A stretch of DNA of 64,000 nucleotides from Amborella trichopoda. Lineage: Eukaryota > Streptophyta > Magnoliopsida > Amborellales > Amborellaceae. The notes below the pieces were generated by a model. The model saw only the letters and a list, made by a program, of their open reading frames with translations, was not told the origin of the DNA and did no database searches. Made by a program: the position numbers and the translations under genes. Of the stretch, positions 1 through 11,939 are shown piece after piece. Every line of letters begins with the position of its first letter. The first letter of the stretch is position 1. The stretch lies in assembly GCF_000471905.2 (NCBI RefSeq), contig NW_006500356.1:2157109-2221108 (forward strand). The letters run 5' to 3'.

Positions 1-472
1 AGAAAACTCTTCCCAACGTCTATAGGCGAAAATGAACAGTGATTTCGCCTACCATTATCACCATCCAAACTTCATCCGTACAGTCACAGTTGTCCAATAG
101 TATTTTAATTTTCATTTTTTTTTCTACAAATCGAAATTACTTGAAATTTAGAGCGTGTATATATCATAGAGAGCCGTGTCTAAGAAAATTATGAAAAAAA
201 TAATTCTCAAAATATAAATTAATAAAAATATCCCCGAAAGATTACGGGGGTATTTTAATCAATTTATATTTTGTTAATTAATTTTTTTTTATATTTTTAT
301 TAGGTGTATCTCACTAAAATGTACACACGTTCCAAATTTCAGATCATTCCAATTTGTAGAAAAAAAATGAAAAATAAAAAACTTTCAGATAACTGTGACC
401 GTATGATGAACTTTGGATAGTGATGAAGGTGGGCAAAATCACTGTTCATTTTCACCTATAGTCGTTTTGTAG
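1..472. mobile_element. Foldback (long inverted repeat) element, family A copy 1
   Basis: Left arm from position 1 (tataggcgaaaatgaacag) reappears reverse-complemented at about 420-465 (ctgttcattttcacctata). The arms continue through a palindromic core around 230-260 (tccccgaaag/cgggggta). No coding capacity. The left end may extend just outside the window. A second copy is at 63296-63775. Confidence 0.8.
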
Positions 473-1065
473 TATCTTATATATATATATATATATATTT
501 CTGGTACATTTGTTAGGGTTAAATGTGGCCTTCATCGAGCTTTACATGATTATGCATGAAGCATCAACTCTTTTTATTAAAAATAAAAAAGAATTGATGC
601 TTTGGCATATATAAAGCATCAACTTTATAGCATATAATTCCTTTTATGAGAATCAAAAGGGATAAATAAAACATCATTTTCCTTGGGACAATGTGATGAG
701 ACCACGACCACATGAGATAAAGTTCCAAATGAAGTCTATTTTGAATTTTCTCTTTAGAAAGGCCTACTTCGTCTACACTAATAATATCTCAATTGCCAAA
801 TAAATCGGCCCACTAAAAATAGTAAAAGTGAGAATGACATCACTAACCCACTTAACAAAAAAAAAACATTAAAAACAAAGAAACAAAGCTAATTGCTCTA
901 ACAAATTGTATTTATTACTATTTTTACTGACTTTGTTATGTTATAAGGGGGAATCTTTGCTAGTTGAACATTTCAAAAATTTTGAAGATTAGAGAAAATT
1001 AATAATAACTCAAAAGAAAAGAGACTGGCAAGTTTAAGGAACGAGGCTCTTGGCAGGGTGGTCAC

Positions 1066-1100
<35 letters not shown>

Positions 1101-1110
1101 TTTTATTTTC
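473..1110. repeat. Intergenic: TA repeat, hairpin and GA microsatellite
   Basis: A TA run (about 478-497) follows the foldback element. An imperfect hairpin at about 557-603 has arms aagcatcaactcttttt and aaaaagaattgatgctt, and the arm sequence recurs near 618. A GA microsatellite lies at about 1068-1101. I see no gene. Confidence 0.6.
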
Positions 1111-1119
1111 CTTATTTTG

Positions 1120-1440
1120 AAAGTAGATTGGGACGAGGTTTTATAGATCTTGATGTTGAGATGTATCGAATGAAGAAAAAAAATTAAGTCTTGTAAATAG
1201 TGAATCTATAGCGCATTATCTGGAGCGTCTAATTTCAAGATTTCAAGTATAGATCTGCTCGGTCTTTCCTTATTTTGAGTGTTGCTTTTCATAATTAGGA
1301 TGAGAATAGAATATTAGGCTATCACAAGTATTTTCAGCACCAAACTTGCATTTTTCATAATGGTTTGTAGGTGTACCTTACTTTTAATTGTTTAGGGTAC
1401 ACACTTCATACAAACCACATCCTTCATAATAAGGTCGACG
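1120..1440. mobile_element. Miniature element, family B copy 1 (decayed)
   Basis: Shares blocks with 58850-59200: gagatgtat, ttaagtctt, cacattatctgga-like, and the end tttgtaggtg(t/c)acctt followed by acaaacca(c/t). No coding capacity. Boundaries are approximate. Confidence 0.5.
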
Positions 1441-2090
1441 GTATTCATTTATGACATTTTATTGCTGAGTTTTCATCCCTTATATTTCCATTTTCGAATT
1501 GTGGTAAGAAAAGATGAAATGATTGTGTTCTTTTTATATCTGCTAAATATTTTTCTACATTTAATATCCTTATTTGTCAATATATTAATTATCTTTGGGG
1601 GAGTATTTTAATAATGGCAAAATAGAATGCATGGATGTATTATTACATACAGATGGCCTCCTGATGAACCTCTTCCAATTCCAACAGCTCGGGCTCGGAT
1701 CGTGGGGATCGCCAGAATACTTCGTATGAAACTTGCCAATGTCGATTAGATCCGAGATCTGTTTCTGTTAAAATACTTATTGTACATGTAGAAAGTAGAA
1801 AATGTTATTTTATCAAAAAAACTTTAGTATTTAAAAGAAAATACAAGTTGTATATAACAATGTTTAATATTTTAAGAGTACAATCCATGAAATGACCTTA
1901 AAAGAACCCAATATTGATGATACCTTACTAAGCATATTTTTAAAGTTGTTTTTGGTACATGTAAATTAACAGAAACAACATATAATGAAATTGAAAACAA
2001 TGAGGTCATAATCAAACATAACCATTGAATGTGAAATAAGTAAAGTATCTTTTTAGCAAGCTGCCATATTTCACATCCAATAATTATAGT
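1441..2090. other. Unassigned intergenic DNA
   Basis: AT-rich. The segment 1650-1770 is less AT-rich and includes cctcttccaattccaacagctcggg, but no reading frame could be matched to a known protein. Confidence 0.4.
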
Positions 2091-2273
2091 GGCACGTTTG
2101 GTTCACATTTCACATGAAATAATTCTTTCGTAAGGTTAAGTGTGGGAATATTTTCATACTAATTGGTCTTAGTGCATATTTTCACACCAATTGGCAACTA
2201 ATTGATGTAAAATTTTTCCTACACTTAACCATATGAAAGAATTTGTTCATATTCATGCGAACCAAACATGCTC
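2091..2273. mobile_element. Tourist-like miniature inverted-repeat element
   Basis: About 183 bp and nearly palindromic. The left arm ggcacgtttggttcacat and inner ggttaagtgtggga are mirrored at the right by cctacacttaacc and accaaacatgctcc. The GGCNNGTTTGGTT-type terminus resembles PIF/Harbinger-derived Tourist elements. The target duplication is not clean. Confidence 0.65.
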
Positions 2274-3040
2274 CTAGTTGATTGTGACCTCATTATACTA
2301 AACGTAGATGGTCTTGTAATATACCGTCCTAAATAAACAACTAGAGATGTATTTTTAAAAATGTTCCATTATCTCACAAACTTAATACCATAACTCCCCA
2401 AAATTCCAAATTATTATAATCCAATAAAATTGTTGCTACTGTTGCCCCTAATTTTCTCTATATTTAATGTGACGTTAGAGATTGTATACTATAAAAACAT
2501 TTATCTTTGTTACAAAAAGGTCACAAATATCTCTTGCCATCCAATTTCAAATTGAACAACTTGATTTGTGCAACGGAGTTCAAAAAAAATTTATTTATAT
2601 TTTGGATCTAGTCAATGACGCAGACACAACTACCCGATTTAAAATACGATGGTCAATAATGATTATGATATACTTGTGTCAAAAATAAATGGTTATACTT
2701 TCCCATGAAGTTAAGGGCATTAAGTAATTTGGGTCACAACTCTTTGCTCCATTTATTCATAGGTTATTTTTCTAAAATTCTAAGACAAGCAGAACAAATT
2801 CCCCTAAAATGATTGGGTGTACCACCTCTCAGTCTCTTTTGATAGAATCTCTCACACTCACTATCCCTCATTTAACATTTTGTGTAAAGGCCCATATCTC
2901 TCATATCACTTATTTTTTCAAAAGCCGATATTGGCGGGACCTGCTCTTTGTCTCTCTACCCTGCAAATATTGTTTGACTGACTGCATTTTCAAACTAGTT
3001 CTCATTCTTTTTCCTAATTAAATATTTCATTTTAAAACGA
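2274..3040. other. Unassigned AT-rich intergenic DNA
   Basis: Only short random ORFs; no repeat pair or motif that I can support. Confidence 0.4.
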
Positions 3041-3044
3041 AAAT

Positions 3045-3428
3045 TTTTTATATAAAGTGTCAACTTTATACTGTATGAGTAAGGTGCACCTCAAAAATCC
3101 GCTAAAGAAGGTTGTTTCTATTGGGAAAAACCCTCAAATCGATCATCTCATCCTCAAGATTTGTAGATATGAAAAAAAGAGATTTCTATTTCCAAAAATT
3201 AGTTCATAATCTAATACATTATTTAGACTGTTCATTTTTAAAATTATCAAATGTTTATAGATCAGCTTGATTATCACCATTTCTGAAACTTTAACTTTTA
3301 TAATTGGAGGCAACAAAAGATTTTTCATATTATCGCAAAGCTTTGGGGCACCTAAACTACATTTTCAACATAGTTTTGAGGTGCACCTTGCTTCAATAGC
3401 ATAAGGTTGACACCTTATACAAACCTTA
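3045..3428. mobile_element. Miniature inverted-repeat element, family B copy 2
   Basis: Terminal inverted repeats of about 50 bp: the left end reads aaagtgtcaactttata then aaggtgcacctcaaaa; the right end reads ttttgaggtgcacctt then aaggttgacacctta. Internal sequence is related to copies at 1120-1440 and 58850-59200. No ORF of interest. Confidence 0.7.
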
Positions 3429-3960
3429 TTCCCCTTTTCTCCTTTTGCATCAAAAGCCACCGTCTCTCTCTCTACTCTAGTGCTTCCAGGTTGTAAACCA
3501 CACTTTTCTTTCAGAGTTGTTGATCTTACTTCTAGATAAGATTTATCCTCAAAATGAGAGTGTTCTGCTCTGATTTAGTTTTGATTTCGATTTTTAATTT
3601 GTGTTGTTCCTTGTTATCATTGAAATCCTCTTTTTAAGGAGTTCTACAGGCAAAAAGTCTTGTTTCAGTTGGATTTTGTTTGATACATGCAAAGTGTGTT
3701 TGTTTGCAGTAAATCTATCATACTTATAAAATTATATCGGGCTCAGCTTTGCTCTTTAAGTTTGATTCTAGTGAATGAAGGGGATCATATGGTCTGGTTC
3801 AGCAGAATTTCTGTCTGCAACATTCAAGGAGTTTTCTCGGATCCATTACCTCTATCAGAGGTAGTGGTAAAATGCTCGATCGGGATGATGAACTGGATTC
3901 CACTGCCTATTTAAGTTCGATAGAGTTTTTAAGGTTTGATTTTTGTAACTAATGATTCTA
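3429..3960 (+). other. Exon-like, less AT-rich patch of unknown origin
   Basis: A CT-rich leader-like stretch (3430-3480) precedes 3780-3930, where a short frame opens at ATG 3873 with MLDRDDELDSTAYLSSIE. The composition looks transcribed or coding compared with its surroundings. I do not recognise a family. It may be a captured or decayed gene fragment. Confidence 0.25.
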
Positions 3961-5389
3961 AAGTATAATTTGGTTAAATTTTGATTAGTAGGATTTTATT
4001 GCATAAATGATACAATTAGTAGTTTTTATTCATTTGAAATTTGTCTTCATAGTTCATTGTTGATAAGGTTTAGGAGACATAATCTTGGTCATAATTGCAT
4101 CTATATAATTGTGGTTAAAATATCATATTCTTTAGGTAAACAATTATGTAAGAAGGATTGATCCTAAGTGGATTTTGATTTGTTGAAGTTGCAATAAAAG
4201 AAATAAAAAAGAGAAGATGTAAAGACATACATGTGGTTCAACAATGGTGCATACGAATACGGAGGGTAAACCAATATCTCATTTATAGGGATTTATCTAG
4301 TTTATTAGAGATTTATAGAGTTACAATTATTGTCTTTTAAAAAACAAATCCCACAAAATAAAAAGCTCAATATAAGAAACTTAATATCTTGTAATACACA
4401 AATTATGAAACTTAATATCTGGTTTTTATAATTGTCAACATGATTATTTATGAGTTAATTATTGATTTGGTTCAACTATTTGGGAAATGAATATTGCTCC
4501 ATATTAAAGGGCTTGATCTTGTGGAAACATGTGAGATATGGGCTTAACCGAGTCTGGCCGTTTCGAGCTTGAGGCTCAATATCTTTCTTTCTTTTATTTT
4601 ATTTTATTTTATTTTAATTTTTATTTTTGAGATATTGGGGCCCAGCCTCTTTACCATCCTTTCAGCTAGAAAGTTGTGGGTGGCCCTCCTCGATGTTGTA
4701 AATTATCCATGCAAAAACTGGTTTTCTAAAATAAGATTTTCTATGTATTGTTTTTCTTGAGGGATTGTATATATGACTGGTATTTCTAGTATAAGAGAGA
4801 TCACCATTATTCTTAAAAAACTTATTGATACCCCCAATTTGTACTTCTAGGCAAAGCCCATCCATCCCCCTCCTCTTGCTGTCTCCCCAATTTTTTACCA
4901 CATTATTAATGCCCATACTTTTTTTTTCCAATTACCTTTCAAGTATAAAAGTGACTTTCTTGGATCAAAATACCCTATTTTTGGTCACGTTTCCCACTTT
5001 CTCTTTCTAAAGAGGTCCGGCAGGCACAACTCGCATAGAGCTGGCATATTTTTTTGTATTGGACCGGTACATCCAGGCACATGTTTGCCTTGGAACGACA
5101 CATTTTGGACACCATGTTTGAGAAACGTAGGATAAATAAAGGGTATTTTGGTATAAATAAATAAATTTTTTTACTTAGAGGTAGTTGCAAAGAAAAAAAG
5201 TGGAGTATCAAAAGTATTAAAGGAGGATGCTTAAAAAATACAAAGTAGGGGAGCAACTACAAATTTTTCATTATTCATAGCCCTTAGATGTGAAATCCTA
5301 TAGGTTAAAGTGCCTCACAATATTTAAAAAATATAATTTTAGATTTTATACCTAATTAGAGATATATCTCCAACCACCTAATTCCCATC
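3961..5389. other. Unassigned intergenic DNA
   Basis: AT-rich with T-run low complexity around 4590-4625. No protein match, inverted repeat or long repeat that I can support. Confidence 0.4.
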
Positions 5390-5682
5390 TAACGGTCAGT
5401 AATGATCATGACCTCATTGTTCAAAAAATAAATGGTCATTTGATATATATTTTCTTCTATTAAACATGGATGCGGTTGGCTCGCATATTGTAAAAATGTA
5501 CGCTTGGATATAAATATATGTTTTAAATATAATTTGATCCAAATTTTAAGAGAATATATAATCTTTAATATGGAGATCATGAATATAAAAAATAAATAAA
5601 ATTAAAAAACTATAAATGATAATTCTATTAAAAAAACACTTGGACCGTTAGTGTTACCATTGTTTTTAGATGAACCACCTAT
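5390..5682. repeat. Dispersed repeat, family C copy 1
   Basis: Shares atggagatca(t/c)gaat, a run of aaataaa(t) and the block (t)tggac(c/t)gttagt...ccattgtttt with 60850-60990. Superfamily unknown. Confidence 0.5.
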
Positions 5683-5798
5683 TTGCATCCATTTTTAATA
5701 TGAATGCTTTGTAAGCCTGCATTTTCTTTTATGGGTGTAGTTGCATCCATTTTTAATATGAATGCTTTGTAAGCCTGCATTTTCTTTTATGGGTATAG
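5683..5798. repeat. Near-perfect tandem duplication, 2 x 58 bp
   Basis: Unit starts ttgcatccatttttaatatg at 5683 and 5741. The two copies are nearly identical, indicating a recent duplication within family C repeat DNA. Confidence 0.9.
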
Positions 5799-6287
5799 TT
5801 TGTATAGGGCTGAGGCTCTAAATAATCAAAGTAAAGTACACCTTCAAATAATATCGAAAAATGTAGTTTCGATATTGGAAATCTTTGTAATTGCTTTAAA
5901 ATTTATTTTTATCTTTAATTGTAAATTTAAAGCTTAAAAAATAATGTATATTGATCCGATCTCTAAACCTTCAAAATTAGCAGTTCAAAAATGTATTATA
6001 AGATGCACTATTTCCATAATTTGAAATCCCTTTTTTTCTCGTATCCATGCATTTTGTTGCGGAGATGATACGGTTGAAGATATTTGAGCATCAAAACAAC
6101 TTCTTCTAATAAACTTTTTTAAGCGTGCTCTAATTTGATTGTTTAGAGCCTCATCTCTGCATAAACTTTTTCCTTCTTTTATCAAACACATCTCTCCCGG
6201 ACGCTCCTCTCTCTCGATCGACAAGAGCATCACCCTCTGACCCCATTAAAGTACACCCCTAAATACACACTGCGCGCCAGTTCTCTT
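5799..6287. other. Unassigned upstream DNA
   Basis: AT-rich up to about 6150, then a slightly richer stretch toward the promoter. Two short blocks of attaaagtacacc type (about 5840 and 6245) recur, possibly from a decayed family B-like element. Confidence 0.3.
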
Positions 6288-6799
6288 ATATATCATGAAT
6301 ATCACTGTCCTAAATCGTTTTATGGCAGGGAATTGGTGCTCATGCTTTGCTTTACTGCATGTTTGGGTAATCCTTGTGAACCGAATACAAATCCAGTATG
6401 CATGGGGCCAAACTGTACCCCACTCTAGCTACAGGTTACTGCTAATGCACATTCCACAATGCTTGCAACTTGATTCGTCCTTCTCTCTCTCTTCAAAGTG
6501 ATTCTTTCATTTCCCCCTCTCTCTCTTCCCTCTGCGTTGAGCCAATCTCTACTTTTTAACTTTCTTATCCCTTCAACAAGGATCCATCCCTCCTTCCGCT
6601 CGTCCTGACCACACCAATTCAAAATATCTGCACGCTTGTTTCCAATCCCCACACAAGAGAGGAGATAGAGAGAGAGAGAGACACGATTTTGACAGTTTTG
6701 AAGGATTTTTCATCCACATTTATTTATTTATTTTTATATATTTTGGCTTCCTGTGCAAAGGGAAAACATCAAACAACACACATTTCTATCAGGAGCAAG
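6288..6799 (+). promoter_or_regulatory. Probable TPS1 promoter and leader exon ending in a GTAAGT donor
   Basis: Pyrimidine-rich patches (6480-6535), a GA repeat (6661-6681) and a TATA-like tttatatatt around 6733-6742 precede the segment caggagcaag that ends at 6799, followed by a consensus gtaagt donor. This matches a plant leader exon with a leader intron. The transcription start is not fixed: TATA at 6735 would give a leader exon of about 30 nt, while the CT-rich patch could indicate an earlier start. Confidence 0.45.
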
Positions 6800-8155
6800 G
6801 TAAGTATCCCCAAATTCATTCTCTTTTTTTTTTAGATTTTAAATGGCCCAGGAAAAAGACCCACTATTTTAGTTTTTAAAGTATTTCATATTTTTTTTTC
6901 TTTATCCATTCCTTCTTCCGTGTTCAGGAAATTTTGGGCTTCCACATTGTAATCTTTTACAAACACGGTTTGTTCTATTTTCCTCCCTCTAAAAATTATA
7001 TATCTTTATTCTTTTTACCTGAAATTTTATTTCTTACTGTTATGGCGGATAATAATATTTGTTCTAATTTGTTTCTGAAAGCCCTCATGAAATTATGAAA
7101 GCCACTAATCAAAGTTTACCATTATAAAATGAAATTATGAAACCGACTATTTGCAGTACCTGGAAATACGCCTGTTTTTTCTGGGAAATGGTAAAATTCC
7201 TCTTCGACAAATTAGCTGTACTCCGAAGAAGCGCGTTGGTGGTGGTGGTACTTATATGAGATATTTTGCGCATTCCAACACTCCCAATGCCCCCATGGTC
7301 CCCCTAGGGTATAGGAATGGCTTGGTTATATTAACAAAAATGTTAGGGGTGTTTTCGTCCTTCCTGTATTTGTCATTTTCCTTTAAAATCTGATAGGTCT
7401 GGCCCCACATTTCTCTTCGTTTCATGGCTGCTTGTTAAATAGCTGGAGGTGATGGAAAATGCTCAACCTTGTGAATACTTGAGGGTGAGACTTAAATGTG
7501 AACATGGGTGCTGATAATTATTCACAAAACCTTTATGAATTTAGGCTTTTGATGACTTGGTATGAATGGATGGATTTTTTCTTGCCATGGCCATGAGTAT
7601 ATTTTTTCTTTTTATTGGTTCTCTTCCTCACTCAATTGATGCACATTACTCTGCTAAATTTAAATGTATTTAAGTTGAGTGAATTTACTGTGAATCCAAA
7701 AGCTTGGAGACCCATGATTCAGCCTCTATGTTGGATGTACTTTCCACCATACAAAGAAGAAGAGGAGGAAGAAATTTTCATGCTCTTTTTGGTTTGCTCT
7801 GTGTTTCTATGGCTAGTAGCTTAACTGCTATCTGATGGTTTGGTTTAACTAACAATTTACAAAGGCACCTGCGTCACTTTCAAGGGCTTTTCTTCATCAT
7901 GAGAAACGCATGATTCAGCCTCTTTGCTGGATTTATTTTTCACCATACAAAGCAGAAGGAAGAAAATTTTGCTCTTTCTGGTTTTCTTTATGTTTGTGTT
8001 GCCTGCCTTAGCAACTGTATGATGATTTTCTTTCTTCAACTAATTATCTAGAAAGGCACTTTCTTCACTTTCCAGTTATTGAAGCCTAGAAAAGGGAAAC
8101 ATGAGATGAAGCCGAGTTCTGTGAACTCTGAGCAGTTTAGATCTTCTTTTTACAG
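6800..8155 (+). other. Putative TPS1 leader intron
   Basis: Bounded by the consensus donor at 6800 and an acceptor tttttacag ending at 8155, ten bases before ATG 8165. An alternative acceptor (tctag) ends at 8051. The middle (6.8-7.7 kb) is AT/T-rich with no feature I recognise; the 3' part is a tandem duplication. Confidence 0.5.
7706..8080 (+). repeat. Tandem duplication, period about 196 bp, at the 3' end of the leader intron
   Basis: Two units share gattcagcctct (7716 and 7912), caccatacaaag, a GAAGAGGA-type purine tract, a T-rich tract and aaaggcac followed by a tcactttc-like end. The units are moderately diverged. Unit 2 supplies the alternative acceptor tctag|aaaggcac; the equivalent place in unit 1 reads tttacaaaggcac and lacks AG. 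Confidence 0.8.
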
Positions 8156-8219
8156 GCCATACATATGCCATACACTCTGGCCACCCAGAATAACCAGTCA
8201 TGGAAAGGAGATGATATGA
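8052..8219 (+). promoter_or_regulatory. Alternative leader segment with upstream ORFs
   Basis: If the acceptor at 8051 is used, the leader gains ATG AGA TGA (8101-8109) and a 37-codon uORF, ATG 8106 to TGA 8217-8219. That uORF overlaps the candidate starts 8165 and 8216 in another frame and ends before ATG 8306. Using the 8155 acceptor removes both uORF starts. Splice choice could therefore set both start site and translation level; this is inference from the sequence only. Confidence 0.4.
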
Positions 8220-8702
8220 GTTGGGTTCCTTCAAATTGTTCTTCTTCTGACCACCCTATCAATGGTGAGCAGCTTCTAGGATCACTTTCTATATCCGAAT
8301 GCGAAATGCTTCGAGAGCAGCGAAGCCACTCGTTACCGGGTAACAAGTATAGTAGGAGCTCCCTTTCTTCTAATACTCGACTGGATAGATTATTGAAGTT
8401 GAGGAAAAGCAATAAAATTTCTCAATTTGAGGAGGGAAGCAAAAGCTTAGCAAATGGTAGGAGTGATTTCTTCGAGCATGAGCTGCCTCTGAAGAACGGT
8501 GCTGGGCTTGATAGGGAGGATGAGAATAGGCGTGAAAGCCTGGAAAGCAATGGAAAATCTTGCACAGAGAGAGTTGAGTGCGAAGATTCAAAGCAGCGGT
8601 TGCTGGTTGTCGCAAACAGATTGCCTGTTTCGGCCACAAGGATTGGCGAGGAATCCTGGTCTTTGGAGATAAGCGCTGGTGGTCTAGTCAGTGCTCTTCT
8701 TG
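8165..8702 (+). CDS. TPS1: TPS1 exon 1: N-terminal regulatory region and start of GT20 domain
   Basis: Residues 1-180. Residues 1-56 are an extension relative to Arabidopsis TPS1. LPGNKY then [13 protein letters not shown] (72-84) match the N-terminal regulatory helix region of class I TPS. Residues 85-143 are polar and poorly conserved. [12 protein letters not shown] opens the synthase domain; the NR pair contributes to phosphate binding in GT20 enzymes. The donor after LLG is g|gtaaac. The true initiator (8165, 8216 or 8306) is unresolved. Confidence 0.9.
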
Positions 8703-11700
8703 GTAAACTTTGGCATTTCTTATTAACTTTTGGTTCCTTTTTAACGTTTTGATTGTTTCATTTTTGACATTAAAGTATAGTAATGTCATTTTAATTGATG
8801 GTATGAGGTTTTGATTCGCTTATGCTTGGCTGAAGGCTTTTGCATTTTGGATGTTTTTTCGCTAGGTGTGAAGCAATTCGAGGCAAAGTGGATTGGATGG
8901 GCTGGTGTAAATGTGCCCGATGAACCTGGGCAGAGGGCTCTTACTAAAGCTTTAGCAGACAAGGTACTTTTAAACTGAGACATGGAACTGGATATTTTCA
9001 TTCATCTTAATGAATTTTATCTTGAAATCTACAAGTAATGACTTGAGGACTCTTTGCTGAGTATACACAGCAACTTTGGATCGACAGTTTATTCGACATC
9101 TTTGGAGTCATTTTTTGCATATTGTTTCTTGAAATCTTCTTCACATAGTGTTAAAACTTACTCGTCATTTCCTTGGCCTTTGAACTTGTGCCTTACAGAG
9201 ATGCATACCAGTCTTTTTAGATGAGGAGATAGTTCATCAGTATTACAATGGTTACTGCAATAATATTTTGTGGCCTCTTTTCCATTACCTCGGTCTTCCT
9301 CAAGAAGATAGACTTGCAACCACTCGTAGTTTCCAGTCTCAATTTACTGCATATATGAAGGCGAATGAAATGTTTGCGAAGGTGGTAAATGAGCATTATG
9401 AAGAGGGCGATGTGGTCTGGTGTCATGATTATCATCTTATGTATCTTCCGAAATGCCTAAAGGAGTATAATAGCAATATGAAGGTGGGATGGTTCCTTCA
9501 CACCCCTTTTCCATCATCTGAAATTCACAGAACTCTGCCATCCCGCACAGAATTGCTGAAGTCTGTTCTTGCAGCCGATTTGGTCGGGTATGATATGAAA
9601 TTGTGATCATAGTTTAGAGTTGCCTACTTCATGTAATACATTCGTATGACTTGCATGTGTAATAATTTTACTTAGGTCTTCTTGATTTGTTTCTTCATGG
9701 CAGACTTATGGCAGACTCATAATATTGCATTCTAGTTCAGGCATCTACACTCTAGGTACTCATTTTAGTTACTCAAAACAATATTGGAATCTACTTGAAG
9801 ATGCAGCAAGGGATTTCCAAAAGAAGATTCCATCTTACCACTCTGTTGGCTTTCATTAATTGATTGAACTTATTCAGAGATAAATAACAAATTTACAGCA
9901 TTGCTTTGTAAGTAGCTTTAGAGAATTACTATATGCTTTATGTTGACTCTTTTTTAAAGATAGGGAGAGGAATTTGTCATATATTCTCTATATGTAAGTT
10001 GGAAGTCATAATTTACATATTTTATTCTAAAAACTCAATGATATTTATGTTGACTCTTTTTATAGTATGCAGTATATAACATCATACACTTCTTTGGAAC
10101 TTTATATAAGCAAATTTATAGTCATTTAAGAACTATAATTATACTTATAACTATTGGTTTGTATTTTCTGTGCACTGTATTATATCGGTGATATACTGTG
10201 ATAAAGGTTTAAAATCTTGAGGGATGCATGATTCATTCACAGATGGAGATAGCATGGATTCATTCCAAGTCACAAAATGCATAAATTTATCGGCTGTGTA
10301 GAATGCGCTATAAATAAGTACTGGGTTATTGGTTAAACATGTGGTAATTTTGGGTCCTACCTGTGTCTATATCTTGACTGATTCTTTGATTTTTCTTGGT
10401 TTTATAGAAAAATATTACAAAAAACAATAGATAAAAATCGTTGCATTTGACACATGCTTTGGTGAGTCTACCCGGCTTTGGACACTGCTAATTTCCAGGA
10501 TATGTTTGAATTTTTATTCAATGATTATGATCACTCCCAGTGCCCACTAAGGATAAACTTCATACCAACCAATTGCCACTCACCTTGTCTCCATCTTGGG
10601 TTGTAGATCTAGGTGTTGGGTTCTATTAGTTATTTTATTTCTGATACTTTAGATGGATGTGAATTTTGATTAACTTGCATGTGGAGTTTGGAACATTGAA
10701 TCAAAATTCAGAATCCATAACTTTGATTGATGGATAATTTGAGTATAAAATATCTAGTATAATTCCATGCCTTTACTTTTGTAAGTTGCAGTGCAAATGA
10801 CAATGATGCATTGATAATTTAGATATTTAAATAAAACAATATAATATTATTACTGATATGTTAATATGTATCATTTGTTGTAGCTCTTTTAATCATTGGA
10901 TTCCAAACCTCATACTGTTAAATCTTGGACCATACTTTGGGTAAATCTATTGTTTGTGTTCATATGCTATAGATAAATTTTTCATTGTTCCCTATGTGTC
11001 TACAAATGTAGGGACTCGCGGCCTCACTAAGGGTATGACCTTGATAGAGCAGAATGACAGACCAGGATTCCTGTAGCGCATCCCAAATAGTTGGGAAAAT
11101 ACCTCTAATGATTCTTATACATCTATCAAACTAAATAACTTTTTCTTAGGTTGCACCAACTATGACAAGTAGAACTCCTCAATTTTCTTATCTTATGTTA
11201 TTTGACTGACTTTGTTTCGTTTTCATGTAAAATGCTCCACCTTATGTGTGCTTAGGCAAAAAAACTTAAGTTGCCTTGTTTCATTATTTCTTTGCATATT
11301 CTTGGAGTCTCTGGGGAATATTATTCCACTTGGCTATTATTTGATGATGGCAAAAGCTTAAGCTCATTTGCATCATTTCTTTTGTATTTCAAGGGCCCTA
11401 AAATTTCAGAGTCCTTGGAATAATAAAAAATCTAAGTTATGAGATGCTTAATTAATTGTATGAGTTTGGATCTTCAAGTTTAGATCATCGTCTTATCTAT
11501 GCTACTGATTTTTCTCCTCTTTAGCATCTTAACATTTGCAACTTGTCTTTAATCACTCATATGGTCATCTGACTTGGGTGTGATAGATTACTTTGATTGT
11601 TTTCTTACAGATTTCGTCCTTCAATTTATTATGCTTATAATTTATAGTGGTCACTTGCGTGTTTATTATAGTACTCTGTCATGCTCATTCCTTTTCATAT

Positions 11701-11900
11701 TCCTTATATTCTTTTCAGCTTTCATACATATGATTATGCAAGACACTTTGTTAGTGCATGCACTCGTATCCTTGGACTTGAGGGCACACCTGAAGGAGTG
11801 GAGGATCAAGGAAGGATAACTCGAATTGCTGCGGTATATTTTAACTCTTCCTGATTTTCCCTTTTTCCACTGTTAAATCATCCCTTTGTGTTTATGTTTG

Positions 11901-11939
<39 letters not shown>

